Source: Isoetes taiwanensis (taxonomy: Eukaryota > Streptophyta > Lycopodiopsida > Isoetales > Isoetaceae). Taken from it: DNA of 64,000 bases. The notes beneath the pieces were generated by a model, which was given only the letters and a program-made list of their open reading frames with translations, ran no database searches and was not told where the DNA came from. The translations under genes and the position numbers were made by a program. The stretch is from contig JAJEKV010000002.1 in the NCBI GenBank assembly GCA_021234155.1, forward strand, positions 30,007,115-30,071,114, given 5' to 3'. Shown here one piece after another: positions 12,787 to 22,979 of the stretch. Numbering within the stretch: position 1 is the first letter of the stretch; every line of letters begins with the position of its first letter.

Positions 12787-13014
12787 GTGAGCGCATTCAT
12801 GAACGCTGGAAGCCATTTCTCTGTTCAACTTGGCCAGGCTTTTCAATACATAGAAAAGGCCGACCCTTTTCTCCTGAAGTTTTCTTATTCATTGAAAAGC
12901 CATAAAGAACTCAAATCACATCTTGCGGAGCTGAATGAAGGAGAATGTTTCGAAAACAAGAAAGAACAAGTTGGATTGAGGCAGGTCAATCTGCAAGTTC
13001 CAGAACGCGTGTGA
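12787..13014 (+). pseudogene. Unidentified exon-like fragment A
   Basis: An open stretch of 75 codons beginning with the peptide SAFMNAGSHFSVQLGQ and containing several Lys/Glu-rich segments has exon-like composition in an otherwise stop-rich region. I do not recognise the protein. It lies 0.9 kb upstream of a Helitron-like 3' hairpin, together with fragment B (13,198), so it may be a captured gene piece. It could also be chance; no start or stop of a complete gene is evident. Confidence 0.25.
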
Positions 13015-13197
13015 GTCTTCAAGGATGCGGCAACCTTAATAATAATAAGAGGTGAACATTTTTGACAATTCAAATCTCATGCATTTTGTTCTCATTTTTC
13101 TTTTCAAAACTTATGCAGAACAGTGTGATTATTTTGCATATTTGAAGGGTGGAATAAGCTTTTCTGCAACACTGAAAATAGCATGTAGGATTTCTAT

Positions 13198-13446
13198 ATG
13201 AATTTACCTGATTCGTCAACCAATATTCAAAAGGTTTTTGTAACTAATCCATCGGTTTCCCTAGAAAATGTGTTTCTCAACCAAGATGAGAAGCAGACGA
13301 CTGTGAGTTATGCTACTGCAGTGGACATGGCAATCATTCAAGGTGTTTTTCAGGCAACTATGTCTGCAACTGAAGTATTTTCTTCTTCTTTTTCTCAATC
13401 AAATTCTATAAATATGCCATTTTCTCATATTAGATTTCTTCTTTAA
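13198..13446 (+). pseudogene. Unidentified exon-like fragment B
   Basis: An open stretch of 82 codons (reading MNLPDSSTNIQKVF at its start and AVDMAIIQGVFQATMSATE in its centre) followed by a stop. No domain is recognised. It has the same orientation and neighbourhood as fragment A, and the two may derive from one source gene. Confidence 0.25.
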
Positions 13447-13955
13447 TCAGATATTGGGAGATATAAATACAGAGTTTACAAGCAGCTATAAACTGCCAGA
13501 CACTATATTAAACTAATCATTGATTAACTCCCTTTGTTGTGAAGTTTTTTGTCATTGTTTTTGCATGTAATTCCCTTCCCACCTTGATAAAAGTAAAAGT
13601 ATGAATTACTATCTGGTTCCAACCACAATTCATATTACAATCCGTACTAAATCTAACCAAGGTTAATCATTAGGATATGATCATAATACCTTTTGATATA
13701 ACAACGAATCTGTAGATGTAAAGTAGGTTGTGCACTATCGCAATACATGATATAGTCATACTTCTGATCCAAAGATAATATCCATAACCATTAATTATTA
13801 TAGACATTCACGACAAACACTACATTCCCACACTACGTTTTCACTATGTTTGTGGGTCATTTTAGGGCCCAAATATAGCCCTGAACAGTGGATTTGGTTA
13901 CAAAAGCTACAAAAGTTGAACTAGACACTTTTCTCATTTCTGGCTCCCAGTTTAT

Positions 13956-13992
13956 GCCCAGCAATGCTGGGCACAATTAAGTTATTATCTAA
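13956..13992 (+). mobile_element. Helitron-like 3' terminus (hairpin plus CTAA), degenerate
   Basis: A perfect 7-bp-arm hairpin GCCCAGC-AAT-GCTGGGC at 13,956-13,972 is followed after 16 bases by CTAA. Helitrons end in a short GC-rich hairpin a few bases before CTRR. The spacing here is longer than usual, and GTTAT at 13,981 sits where CTAGT sits in the cleaner end at 15,308. No 5' end found. Confidence 0.4.
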
Positions 13993-15033
13993 AACTATGA
14001 AAATGTTCATGTCAGAAGACACCCTATCAAGAGACAAGCAAGGGCAGATTCAATAGGAGCTGGATACAGAGCCTGCAACAAATAATTCAGAAGCATTGGG
14101 GCCACAAGATATAGCACATTATTGGGGTGAAGGAGTATGGCACATGTTACCCTGCGGTGGAATGGAACCTGCATTTGTGCTATTTTTTCTCAGTTTTGTT
14201 CATAAGTCATCTGATCTCTGTAAGTCTTCGAATATACAAAGATTTTACAATAATGTATAAAGGATACATTGACACGGTAAACGGGAATAAGAATGTTGTT
14301 TTTTATTATGCTCTATTCTGTACTACTGTATTGTGGGTCCTCAAAACCAGGCATTGAAATCTAATGCTTTGCTGTTTTATGGTTGCACATGCAAATAAGG
14401 GGGAGCTAACATGCCGTACACGTGATCAATTAAGCCGACAGGAGATAGACTACAAAGGCAATAAATGGTTTTCCATATGATATAGCTTTTTCAGCAAATT
14501 TTACAAACTCTTGACAACTTGACACCTGCTCATTCAGATTTCTTGGAGATGCCATTACTCTACCATCTGCTTTTGGAGTGGACCAAAAGCTTTACATGGT
14601 CCTTACACGAATACCTTTTCTTTCTTGAAGCAAATCAGATTGGCAACAATACCTTTGTGCAAATCAAATATTATGCTCTCTCTTCAATCAGATCAAGAGA
14701 ACATGTGCATTTGCCAACTGGTTTGTCAAATTGGCAACAGAGTTTCCAATCCATCATTCAGCAAACTCCATAGCAGAGGCTTCTTTCAAGGGAAGAACCA
14801 AGTCCCTTTTTGCTTGATTTGAGAGACTTGGAATTTTCCCTCCACTTATTCTCACCATGTCGGCAACTTGCAAAATGAAAACCAAAGTACATTTATGAGA
14901 GACATTCTTTGGATTTACATGCAAACTTCTTTTAAAAGAGTGACAGAAACCTGCCTGTGGGGCAAAGCTACCTGTTGGATCCAAGAGAAAGTAGCATCAA
15001 GAAGGCTGTATTGTTGTTGTGGCAGCAGCAGAT

Positions 15034-15141
15034 ATGGCAGTTTTGACCCCACTGAAACGCAATGGACCCATCTCTTCTCTTCTTGCCATATTCATTCTAC
15101 TCCTGATCGGTGTCCTTGCCTTCTCGGTCCGCCTTTTCTCG
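15034..15141 (+). pseudogene. STT3: STT3 oligosaccharyltransferase exon 1 fragment
   Basis: ATG at 15,034 opens 36 codons that end in LLLIGVLAFSVRLFS, the first membrane segment of the plant STT3 catalytic subunit of oligosaccharyltransferase, and stop exactly at a donor TCG|GTGAGA. In the family this is followed by a segment with the DXD-type motif; no such exon occurs downstream before the Helitron-like end at 15,334, the R1 repeat and the Copia element. STT3 transfers the lipid-linked glycan to Asn in the ER lumen, but this lone exon cannot. Because it ends less than 200 bp from a Helitron-like terminus in the same orientation, I read it as a captured gene fragment. Confidence 0.75.
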
Positions 15142-15307
15142 GTGAGAATTTTTGCTTATTTGTCTTAACGTTAGTTTTAACTATCCTGAACATTGAGATC
15201 TATGTGCTCACCTTTTGTAAAAAGCTCGATCTCATACTGATAATGAGCTTAGGATGCTACAGATGTTTCAAAGTTACGATCACAAAAGGTGAACAATCAC
15301 ATGTAAA

Positions 15308-15334
15308 GCCCACCGAAGGTGGGCAATTTACTAG
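15308..15334 (+). mobile_element. Helitron-like 3' terminus (hairpin plus CTAG)
   Basis: GCCCACC-GAA-GGTGGGC (15,308-15,324) forms a perfect 7-bp hairpin, then 6 bases, then CTAG followed by T at 15,331-15,335. This is the canonical Helitron 3' end. The 5' TC end was not identified; the element probably includes the STT3 exon just upstream. Confidence 0.65.
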
Positions 15335-15507
15335 TTAAATATAATATCATTAAATGTCACACACGAAGCGCTATTAAATATCATATGTTAGAAACTAGGC
15401 ATACATACACCTTTTCAAAATCGTATTTAAAATTATAGAAAAAAACATATTAAGAAATTTAAACCATGTCAATTTGCCACGTTAAATGTTGTCCATTAAT
15501 TGCTACA

Positions 15508-16085
15508 AAATATCTGAATAATTTACAAAGTCAATATATCGAGAAAGATAGATTCAATCAAACACCATTTCATTAAACTTGAAATACTAAGCATTAGTTT
15601 GTATCAGACATTTTAAGTTGTTAGAAAAACTAAGTGAAATAGTTATCTTTTAGTACCATGGAGAAAAACAGGGTAAGAAAAGTCATATTATTTTAAATAA
15701 ACCAAATCATTTATTACGTTGTGTATTGATGGTTAATCACCATAAAATATCATGATAATTATGCACTTAAAATTACCATGTCATATACTAAAGAAGATAG
15801 ATGTGATCAAATACCAGTCTACTAAACTTGACATACTAAACAATAGTACATATCATATAGTTTAAGTTGTTACAGAGACCAATTAAAATTATCATGTTTC
15901 AATACCATGTCACATAACAATGTTGGCTTATCACCTTAGAAAAATATGTTGTTGAACTATATTAGATAACTAGACATGGTTTGTAAACTTTTGAACCCAC
16001 TAACATGTACTGATTTATGGATTTGGTTTTCATCTACAAACCATAAATAAAAAATCATATTGATTCCATTTTGGGGGCCTTGTGC
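15508..16085 (+). repeat. Dispersed repeat family R1, copy 2 (longest)
   Basis: Aligns with 4438-4870 and, at its 3' end, with 8124-8280; it ends near TTTTGGGGGCCTTGTG. No coding capacity is visible. Confidence 0.7.
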
Positions 16086-16220
16086 AAAGTAAATTTAAAT
16101 TTGAGCATATCTTTTAGATGATTAGAAATGTTCAAACAGAATGTCTTTTATAAGCTGTTCAGAGATGATCAAAGCATGGAATGCACTATGCAAAAGTGCA
16201 GGCAGATTAGTCTTAGAGGA

Positions 16221-16225
16221 AAGAC
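16221..16225. repeat. Target-site duplication of the Copia element (left)
   Basis: AAGAC abuts the TG of the 5' LTR and is repeated as AAGAC at 21,649-21,653 after the CA of the 3' LTR. Confidence 0.9.
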
Positions 16226-16463
16226 TGTTGGACATAAATGTCCATGTTACAGATAGACAACAAAAGGTGAAAACTGCTTTGTTTGCCTTTTTAGAAAGAC
16301 TGAAATCACGCCCAGGATCTTGGCGGTGATTTCGGCTATGGAGACATCTGTTGGTGAGAAGCGTTGCCGCCTCCACGAACTATGGATGTGTTCTATAGAT
16401 GTTTCATGCTGTTTATGCATTGCATTCCTTTTGAATCCAATAGAAGCTCCTTGTTTTTCTTCA
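16226..16463 (+). repeat. Copia 5' LTR (238 bp)
   Basis: Begins TGTTGGACATAAATGTCC and ends CTTGTTTTTCTTCA. Compared with the 3' LTR it has 6 substitutions and lacks 12 bases near position 24. Confidence 0.95.
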
Positions 16464-16475
16464 TGGTATCAGAGC
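16464..16475 (+). promoter_or_regulatory. Primer-binding site (initiator tRNA-Met)
   Basis: TGGTATCAGAGC immediately after the 5' LTR, the usual plant Copia PBS complementary to the 3' end of initiator methionine tRNA. Confidence 0.95.
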
Positions 16476-16499
16476 GGGAATGATCTTGAGCTAAGCCAA

Positions 16500-17368
16500 G
16501 CTAAGAGTGGGGTAGCACCCGTCAAGCTTGAAGATATGAAGATCGACCCACTGAATCATTTGAATGCCTACTATTGGTTTATCAAGATGAAAACCAAGCT
16601 CTGGGAGAAAGGTTTATGGGGAATAGTCTCCGGAGAAGAACCCATGCCCATGGTTCAAAAAGGGGAACGACCAGCAAAGTGCCCTTTGCGGCCGCGCACA
16701 AGGTTGTCAAGGGAGAGGCTGCATCAAGTGAGGATGCAACGAAACTCTCAGAGATTGAGAAGCAGAGCCTTGCAAAGTGGTTGCAAAAGGACTGGATGGC
16801 CAAAAGTCGCATTTTGAAGTACCTAGATGATACTCTTGTGCCTCAAATAGCAGAGGCAGGCACTGCTAAGGAAGCATGGGAGCAGCTAGAGCGCTCCTAC
16901 AAAAAGAGGCACTTCGCTACTCAAGCAAATTTGTACAGTATAGTGTTCAACACGAAGCTCAAAGACTGTGCATCAGTAGAAGAATACATTGGCATTATCA
17001 GGCAGGCATCCAAGCAGTTACATGGTATGAAAAGGGCACTTGATGATGATGTCATAGTAGGAACTCTGCTTATTGGCCTTCCTGCAAGCTATAACAATGT
17101 CAAAAATATTGTTGGATCTCAAGAAAAAGTAGACCTTGAATGGGCATGCCAACAACTCTTGCTTGAGGAGAGGAACCAGGGAGGACAGAAGCGTCCCACT
17201 GCCAAAGATACCCAGGCATTTGTTGGGAACAGAGAGGAGAATCGGAAATGTTTCAATTGCAACAAATATGGACACATAGGCAAAGACTGCCCTGAACCTG
17301 ACAAAAGAAAATCAAAGCAAGGTCATAAAAGAACAGATAAAGAAAAGGAGAAGGCAAGAGAGCAATAA
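16500..17368 (+). pseudogene. Copia gag, frameshifted
   Basis: The N-terminal Copia gag region (LNAYYWFIKMKTKLWEKGLW) is read in one frame up to about 16,680. The remainder, with ILKYLDDTLVPQIAEAG and the central gag repeat region, is open in another frame to 17,365. The CCHC knuckle CFNCNKYGHIGKDC sits near 17,250-17,290 and a Lys-rich tail precedes the TAA. Gag forms the particle that packages element RNA. The single frame change near 16,680-16,700 breaks the protein. Downstream a (GTA)7 run at 17,411-17,433 would encode polyserine. Confidence 0.85.
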
Positions 17369-17499
17369 AAAAAAATAGAAAGCAGACTCCAGAGCTCACA
17401 AAGCAAGCAAAAGTAGTAGTAGTAGTAGTAGTACAGAAGAAGACACGGGATCTGAGAGTGATTCTGTCGTGTCACCCAGCAGAGCATTCTTTGCTTGTG

Positions 17500-18367
17500 C
17501 CATCAACGACCAGAACTCTGTAAGTGGTCTCTAGTTGCAGTGACCTTTTAAAAGGGAGGCATGTTGATGCAATCGCATCGTGCCTTATTGCTTCTAATAT
17601 CATTCAAGGACTGTGGTATCTTGACTCTGGTGCAAGTGACCACATGACCAGTGTCAAGGAAGCATTCACGAGTTATCATCCCAACAATTCAGGGAGGAAA
17701 GTTAGAATTGGGAAAGGTAAACTCAACATAGCTGGCATTGGCTCAGTAAAACTCCAACTACCGCAGGGGCAACTGTATTTAAATCTTGCATGTTCCAGAG
17801 TTAGAGGTAAATCTTCTCCCAGTCTCAAAGATGGATGATGCAAAAATGTTTGTGACCTTTGGCAATGGCAGATGCGTGGTTAAGGACAGGGAGCAAATGG
17901 TTTTGGCCAAAGGGGACAGATCATGAAATATGTACAAACTTAGTTGGTCCTCAAACACAAGCAAAGCATATGTTGCTACAGAAAGTCACACTTCCAGCAC
18001 ATGGCACGAGAGATTGGGGCATGCAAACTACCCTTTGCTTAAAACAATGCATGAGCAAAAGCTGGTAACAGGGCTCCCGAAGATCTGCAAGCCAAAGACA
18101 ATGTGTGAGGGATGCATTTTGGGCAAATTATGAAGGAAACCCTATAAAGCGGAAGCAGTCCAAAGAGCAAGCAAACAGTTGGAGTTGCTTCATATGGATC
18201 TATGGAGACCAGCCAGTTTCAGATCACTTGGAGGATCCAAGCATTTTCTGCTCATTATTGATGACTATAGTAGAAAAAATTGGGTATTTTTTCTTAAACA
18301 CAAGTCTGACACATTCGAAGAATTTGCCAAATGGAAGTTGCAAGTGGAAAAACAAGTGGAGGGGCAC
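17500..18367 (+). pseudogene. Copia protease and integrase N-terminal part, broken
   Basis: LWYLDSGASDHMT (near 17,620) is the Copia aspartic protease active site. The reading then shifts frame (near 17,790) to a stretch with PVSKMDDAKMFV, and again to WHERLGHANY...CEGCILGK, the GAG-pre-integrase HHCC-type domain (17,990-18,130). After another shift comes the integrase core start, LLHMDLW and LLIIDDYSRKNWVFFLK (18,180-18,300), with the first catalytic Asp. The frame reaches EGHI at 18,367 and is cut by the foldback insertion. Several independent lesions show long inactivity of this part. Confidence 0.85.
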
Positions 18368-18903
18368 ATTAGGGATTTTTTGAGATCATAAAAGGGCCTT
18401 CTAAGAACTGCTGACTAAGCTATATGAACTACCAATCAGAAAACAACACTGGTAATCCAGTCAGCAAAATAGTTATAACTAACTCATTGGATCACATTTG
18501 CTAGCATAAGTGTTGATAGAAAAGTCAAAATGAGCTCTTGTTTGGTGCAATAGATAGATCTCATTGAGATCTTTCCAATCTTGGGTGGTTTGCATATCTT
18601 TTAGCTCCGTAGGATAGTAAAAATGGTAAAAACCATATTTTTTGGACTTTTGACAATTATAAGTGGTTAAAATATGTGCAAATCACCTAAGGTTGGAAAG
18701 ATCTCAATGAGATCTATCTATTGCACTAAACGAGAGCTCATTTGGACTTTTCTATCAACAGTTATGCTAGAAAATGTGATCCAGTAACAGCTTTGCTGAC
18801 TGGACCCGTCAGGCTCTGATTTCTGATTGATAGTTTATTTATCTTCATTTGGCTTAGTTGGCATGTTTTGAAGGCCCTTTTTTAATCTCAAATAAACCCT
18901 AAT
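18368..18903. mobile_element. Foldback/MITE element inserted in the Copia integrase
   Basis: Terminal ATTAGGG (18,368) and CCCTAAT (18,897) are inverted. The arms then match inversely over about 200 bp each: AAAAGGGCCTTC, CAGTCAGCAAA, GTTGATAGAAAAGTC and AATAGATAGATCTCATTGAG on the left all reappear reverse-complemented on the right, flanking a short centre near 18,630. The Copia protein reads EGHI before it and IKTIRTDQG after it (18,906), so it was clearly inserted. A clean target duplication is not visible; two or three bases (AT/ATC) are possible. It has no coding capacity. Confidence 0.85.
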
Positions 18904-18905
18904 GG

Positions 18906-21410
18906 ATCAAAACTATAAGAACCGACCAAGGTAAAGAGTTCCTCAATCGTAACTTTAGTGCATTTTTGCAGGAGCGGGGCATCCATCATAAAAAATCAGT
19001 GGCATATGAGCATCAACAGAATGGTGTTGTTGAACGGAAAAACAGAACATTGCTTGAATGTGCCAGGGCCATGATCCATGGAAGAGGCTTAGATCCAATT
19101 TTTTGGGCAGAGGCTGTACATACAGCATGTTATGTCTTGAACAGACTCCCCACAAAGGCAAATCCAGGAATAGTACCAGAAGAACTTTGGTCGGGACAGA
19201 AGCCAGATGTGCAAGCATTTAAAATCTTTGGATGTAGAGCTTTTGCTCATCTCAGTCCACAGGAAAGACCCCGAGGTAAACTCTCAACTCGAGCGGTGGC
19301 ATGCATGTTCGTGTATGTGCCTCTCACTCGAAAAATCATTGTCCGCAGAAGTGTAGCATTTGATGAAAACGTTTTTGTGTTTGGCAAAAAGGATGTTGCT
19401 TCCGCGGTTGAGTGGTATGAGTCAGAGGATGAGGACGATGAGGGAGAAGAAGATCCCCACCATATCATCACCAATGCTGTCCCACCGCATGATCATGACA
19501 CAAGCCTTGATGGCCCGGAGGATTTGGCAGATTCAAAACCTGAAGAGACAGATCTTGATGATGATGAAGACTTATCTGCAGTTCCTCTTAGAAGATCCAC
19601 AAGGTCTGCAAAGGTTACTGATAAAATGCAAGCCTATCTGGAGTCTAGGTCCAAGAAAATGTCTTCCTACATTGCATTCCACAGCCATGTGACCATAGAT
19701 GAACCTGCCAATCACAAAGAAGCAATGGCCACCTCCAATCATCGGGAGTGGACCAAAGCCATGCATGAAGAATTTGACTCATTGCTTGCCAATAATACCT
19801 GGGAGATGTATAAGTTGCCACCTGGTAGAAAAGCCGTTCCTTGCAAGTGGGTTTACAAGGTCAAGTACAATGAAGAAGGCGAAATTGATCGCTTCAAAGC
19901 TAGACTTGTTGTCAAAGGCTACTCCCAAGTACCAGGTATCGACTTTCATGAGAACTTTGCCCCTGTTGCACGCTTAAGTTCAGTCAGACTTATTATTGCA
20001 TTAGCAGCAGCGCATGGCTTAGACATCCAGCAGATGGATGTTAAAACTGCTTTTCTCAATGGCAAGCTAGACGAAGAAGTGTACATGAGACAAGCCCCTG
20101 GCTTCATTTCACAGGGGCAATCCGAGCTGGTTTACAAACTCAAGAAAGCAATTTACGGTCTCCGGCAGTCTTCCAGACAATGGTACAAAACTATCCATGA
20201 TTTGTTTTCCAGCAAGGACTTCGTTCGAAGCCAGGCAGATTGGAATGTTTATTATAAGTTTGCAGGTTCCAAAATGATCTTCATAGTGCTCTATGTGGAT
20301 GATCTGATCCTTGCCAGCAATTGCAAGTTTCTCATGCATGACACCAAGCAGAGCCTTGCTAAGCGTTTCCATATGACAGATTTAGGGCCACTTAAGTATT
20401 TTTTGGGCACACAAGTGCATAGGGATGATAATCGAATTGTTTTGCACCAAAAGAAGGCCGTACAAACACTGCTTTCTAAATGTGGCAAGACAGTGTCTAC
20501 ACCTGCAACAAATCAAAAGGTACACTCTCCTAAGCCTATTGATGAAACATTGAAGGCCATTGGATACAGAAGCATCAGAGGTTCCTTAATGCATTTTATG
20601 GTATGCACACGTCCTGGTATTGCTCAAGCTGTAATTACGCTTAGCCAGCATCTTGAAAAGCCCCAATTGGCTCATTGGCATGGCCTCAAAATGGTTCTTA
20701 GGTATCTTCAAGGAACCAAGAACCTAGGCATTGCATTCGCTGCTAACTCTGTCAATCAAGAACTCGAAGGTTATGCAGATGCCAATTATGCAGGGGAGGT
20801 GATAGATAGAAAATCTAGAAGTGGGTTCTGTTTCCTTCTGCAAGGAGGAGTGGTCAGCTGGTCCAGTCGAAAACAGAAAGCTACAGCAGCTTCTAGTTGT
20901 GAATCAGAATACATGGCATTGGCATCTACCACAAAGGAGGCAGTTTGGCTGAGACGGTTCCTTAAAGAATTACAGGCATCCAATGGAGCCCCTACCATAC
21001 TCTACAATGATAACAAGGCAGCCCTGTCCTTGGCTAAACATCCCACAAATTGGAGCAAGGCAAAGCACATAGAGGTGCAATACCATTTTACACGCGTAAA
21101 GATAGCTGAAGGGAGCATTCAGGCCAAATACCTTGGGACAAATCAAATGACAGCAGATGTATTTACCAAAGCATTAGGCAGGAAAGCTTTCAACAGGTGC
21201 ATTGATGAATTGGGGATGGTCACAATCCGAAGAAGACATATTAGAAGATGGATAACAGTTGCAACAAAGTTGCAGCAAACCACGTCAGGAAACCAGTTCA
21301 TTGTTCAAGTTTTTTTTCATTGTTGTTTTGTGTGTGCTCTTCACTTATGTTGTAGTTTTTCATGTAAAAGTCAGAAGTCTGTCTGTTTTGAGGAGGAATG
21401 TTGGACATAA
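18906..21410 (+). CDS. Copia pol: integrase C-terminal part, reverse transcriptase, RNase H
   Basis: Open for about 834 codons from IKTIRTDQGKEF (second catalytic Asp) through HQQNGVVERKNRTL (integrase Glu region). The RT starts at WTKAMHEEFDSLLANNTWEM and includes KARLVVKGYSQ, QMDVKTAFLNG and the active site VLYVDDLILAS (near 20,290). RNase H has GYADANYAG and SSCESEYMAL, ending in the ADVFTKALGR region. The frame continues without a stop into the 3' LTR (TAA at 21,408). The protein would copy element RNA into DNA and integrate it. Upstream lesions and the foldback insertion mean it cannot be made as part of a normal polyprotein, yet this part has kept its frame. Confidence 0.9.
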   Translation: MKTIRTDQGKEFLNRNFSAFLQERGIHHKKSVAYEHQQNGVVERKNRTLLECARAMIHGRGLDPIFWAEAVHTACYVLNRLPTKANPGIVPEELWSGQKPDVQAFKIFGCRAFAHLSPQERPRGKLSTRAVACMFVYVPLTRKIIVRRSVAFDENVFVFGKKDVASAVEWYESEDEDDEGEEDPHHIITNAVPPHDHDTSLDGPEDLADSKPEETDLDDDEDLSAVPLRRSTRSAKVTDKMQAYLESRSKKMSSYIAFHSHVTIDEPANHKEAMATSNHREWTKAMHEEFDSLLANNTWEMYKLPPGRKAVPCKWVYKVKYNEEGEIDRFKARLVVKGYSQVPGIDFHENFAPVARLSSVRLIIALAAAHGLDIQQMDVKTAFLNGKLDEEVYMRQAPGFISQGQSELVYKLKKAIYGLRQSSRQWYKTIHDLFSSKDFVRSQADWNVYYKFAGSKMIFIVLYVDDLILASNCKFLMHDTKQSLAKRFHMTDLGPLKYFLGTQVHRDDNRIVLHQKKAVQTLLSKCGKTVSTPATNQKVHSPKPIDETLKAIGYRSIRGSLMHFMVCTRPGIAQAVITLSQHLEKPQLAHWHGLKMVLRYLQGTKNLGIAFAANSVNQELEGYADANYAGEVIDRKSRSGFCFLLQGGVVSWSSRKQKATAASSCESEYMALASTTKEAVWLRRFLKELQASNGAPTILYNDNKAALSLAKHPTNWSKAKHIEVQYHFTRVKIAEGSIQAKYLGTNQMTADVFTKALGRKAFNRCIDELGMVTIRRRHIRRWITVATKLQQTTSGNQFIVQVFFHCCFVCALHLCCSFSCKSQKSVCFEEECWT
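21388..21398 (+). promoter_or_regulatory. Polypurine tract
   Basis: TTGAGGAGGAA directly precedes the TG of the 3' LTR and would prime plus-strand DNA synthesis. Confidence 0.85.
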
Positions 21411-21648
21411 ATGTCCATGTTGTAACAAAACAGACAGATAGACAACAAAAGGTGAAAACTGTTTTGTTTGCCTTTATAGAAAGACTGAAATCACGCCCAG
21501 GATCTTGCCGGTGATTTCGGCTATGGAGACATCTGTTGGTGAGAAGCGTTGCTGCCTCCACGAACTATGGATGTGTTCTATAGATGTTTCATGCTATTTA
21601 TGCATTGCATTCCTTTTGAATCCAGTAGAAGCTCCTTGTTTTTCTTCA
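21399..21648 (+). repeat. Copia 3' LTR (250 bp)
   Basis: Same ends as the 5' LTR and followed by target duplication AAGAC. The extra 12 bases contain AACAAAACAG. Confidence 0.95.
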
Positions 21649-21653
21649 AAGAC

Positions 21654-22688
21654 TATAAATGAAGCATTGAAGACATTGAACAAATCTTTCACATGAATCA
21701 TTACAGGGTGCCACAAACGTATGCAAACTGAGCCAGTCGGCGCTGATCCACTAAGTGGCTTGCCTGTGAATGAATCATCACAGTCTAAAAGATCAATAGA
21801 TCAACAAGCAGAGGGCTAGCGATGGATTTGCAGGTTCTAAGCAGAGGCATTCTAAACAGCATTTGCTGATGGACAGGCAGAGGCATTTACTAATGGATAA
21901 CTTGATGAAAAGGCCCAAAGATCTGTTTTAAAATGTGACTCACCCTCAAAAGCAGTAACCACGGGCCAGTCGGCGCCGACTGGCCTTCCATCCGTCTCCA
22001 GCAGGCCTTCGATGAGTTCAACCTAATTGACCTTTGTCCCAACAATAAAACACTTCGAATTTATTGGGAATTTATTACTTCTCATCTATTTGAGAATTTT
22101 GTGTTAGCAATATCCCCATGGGGACTAGTTTTACCACCAAGCGTGGTGTAGGTCCAATGCATCCACTATGGAGCCAAGAGGTCATTCTCACTGACGGAAA
22201 ATTTTGTCGTGATATTTTCTTTGCCAGGAAATTTCATCGTAAACTTTTTCATCGGTAAAAATCCTGTGACAAGAAAACAGGAGGCTTGAAATTCACCCTC
22301 GATATTTTTTCTGACGACTTTCTTACAATTCTTTATTCGCGGGGCCGCCAACAAAGAATCGCATGGGAAAGGTGGCCATCGCATGGAGAAGGAAAATCAT
22401 CGCATCGAAAGCGCAGATCGATAAGCAATCAACTGCAATTTTCAATTTGAAAAAACAAGGCATCTAGAGCCAAAATTTCAGGATCCCTGTTTTTTCGGTA
22501 CTAATGGGACATCTAAAGTATTTTTTATTTCATTTATTTCTCAAAGTTTCCAAAAATAAAGATTTTGTTCCCATCCAAAGTTTCCAAAGTTAACCAAGAG
22601 ACCAACGATAATTTATAAATGTAGGGCACATTCTAACATTGAGAGAATCTTTAAATATTATAAACAATAAATTTTAACAGGTATTTTA
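21654..22688. other. Intergenic; contains a 22-bp perfect palindrome
   Basis: GGCCAGTCGGC joined to its exact reverse complement occupies 21,964-21,985. A partial relative, GCCAGTCGGCGCTGA, is about 230 bp upstream. No gene is recognised in the interval. Confidence 0.5.
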
Positions 22689-22979
22689 TTTATTGTGGCA
22701 GTTGGAGAAATCTAGGAATGAAGAAGGCAGTCATTGTTATAAGATTGAAGAATGTTTTGGTAACACTATCATGATGGTATGGTGGCTGGTTATCTGACTA
22801 ACCTTCTAGAGTGATAAAGGTGGACTTGGATTCATCATCTTCCAGTTCTATGAGAGGTTGCAATTCAAACTTTACAAAAACATTATTGCGAAAGGGTAAT
22901 AACAAGCAAAGGAAAAAACACACACACACACACACGCACGCACACACACACACACACACGGAGGTGAAGGAGCTTAAAC
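22689..22979 (+). repeat. Duplicated segment, unit A (uninterrupted), with (CA)n
   Basis: Begins near GGCAGTTGGAGAAATC, contains TTCATCATCTTCCAGTTC and an (AC)n/(GC) run at 22,918-22,960, and ends GGAGGTGAAGG.GCTTAAAC. The same segment recurs as unit B at 23,472-23,635 continuing at 25,379-25,513, where a LINE split it. Confidence 0.9.

Larger units (their letters stand above)
16226..21648 (+). mobile_element. Full-length Ty1/Copia LTR retrotransposon (degenerate, 5423 bp)
   Basis: Bounded by two LTRs (16,226-16,463 and 21,399-21,648) with TG...CA ends and a 5-bp target duplication AAGAC. A PBS TGGTATCAGAGC directly follows the 5' LTR and a purine tract GAGGAGGAA precedes the 3' LTR. Domain order is gag (zinc knuckle), protease (DSGAS), GAG-pre-integrase, integrase, reverse transcriptase (YVDD) and RNase H, the Copia order. 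The element is inactive: frameshifts occur in gag and between gag and protease, stops lie in the protease/integrase stretch, and a 536-bp foldback element interrupts the integrase. The RT/RNase H part is still open for over 800 codons. LTRs differ by 6 substitutions and one 12-bp indel, so the insertion is old but not ancient. Confidence 0.95.

Noticed and set aside
15034-15141. Start of a functional STT3 gene
   Set aside because: No second exon is found before the Helitron-like end, R1 repeat and Copia element; an extremely long first intron cannot be fully excluded but is less likely.
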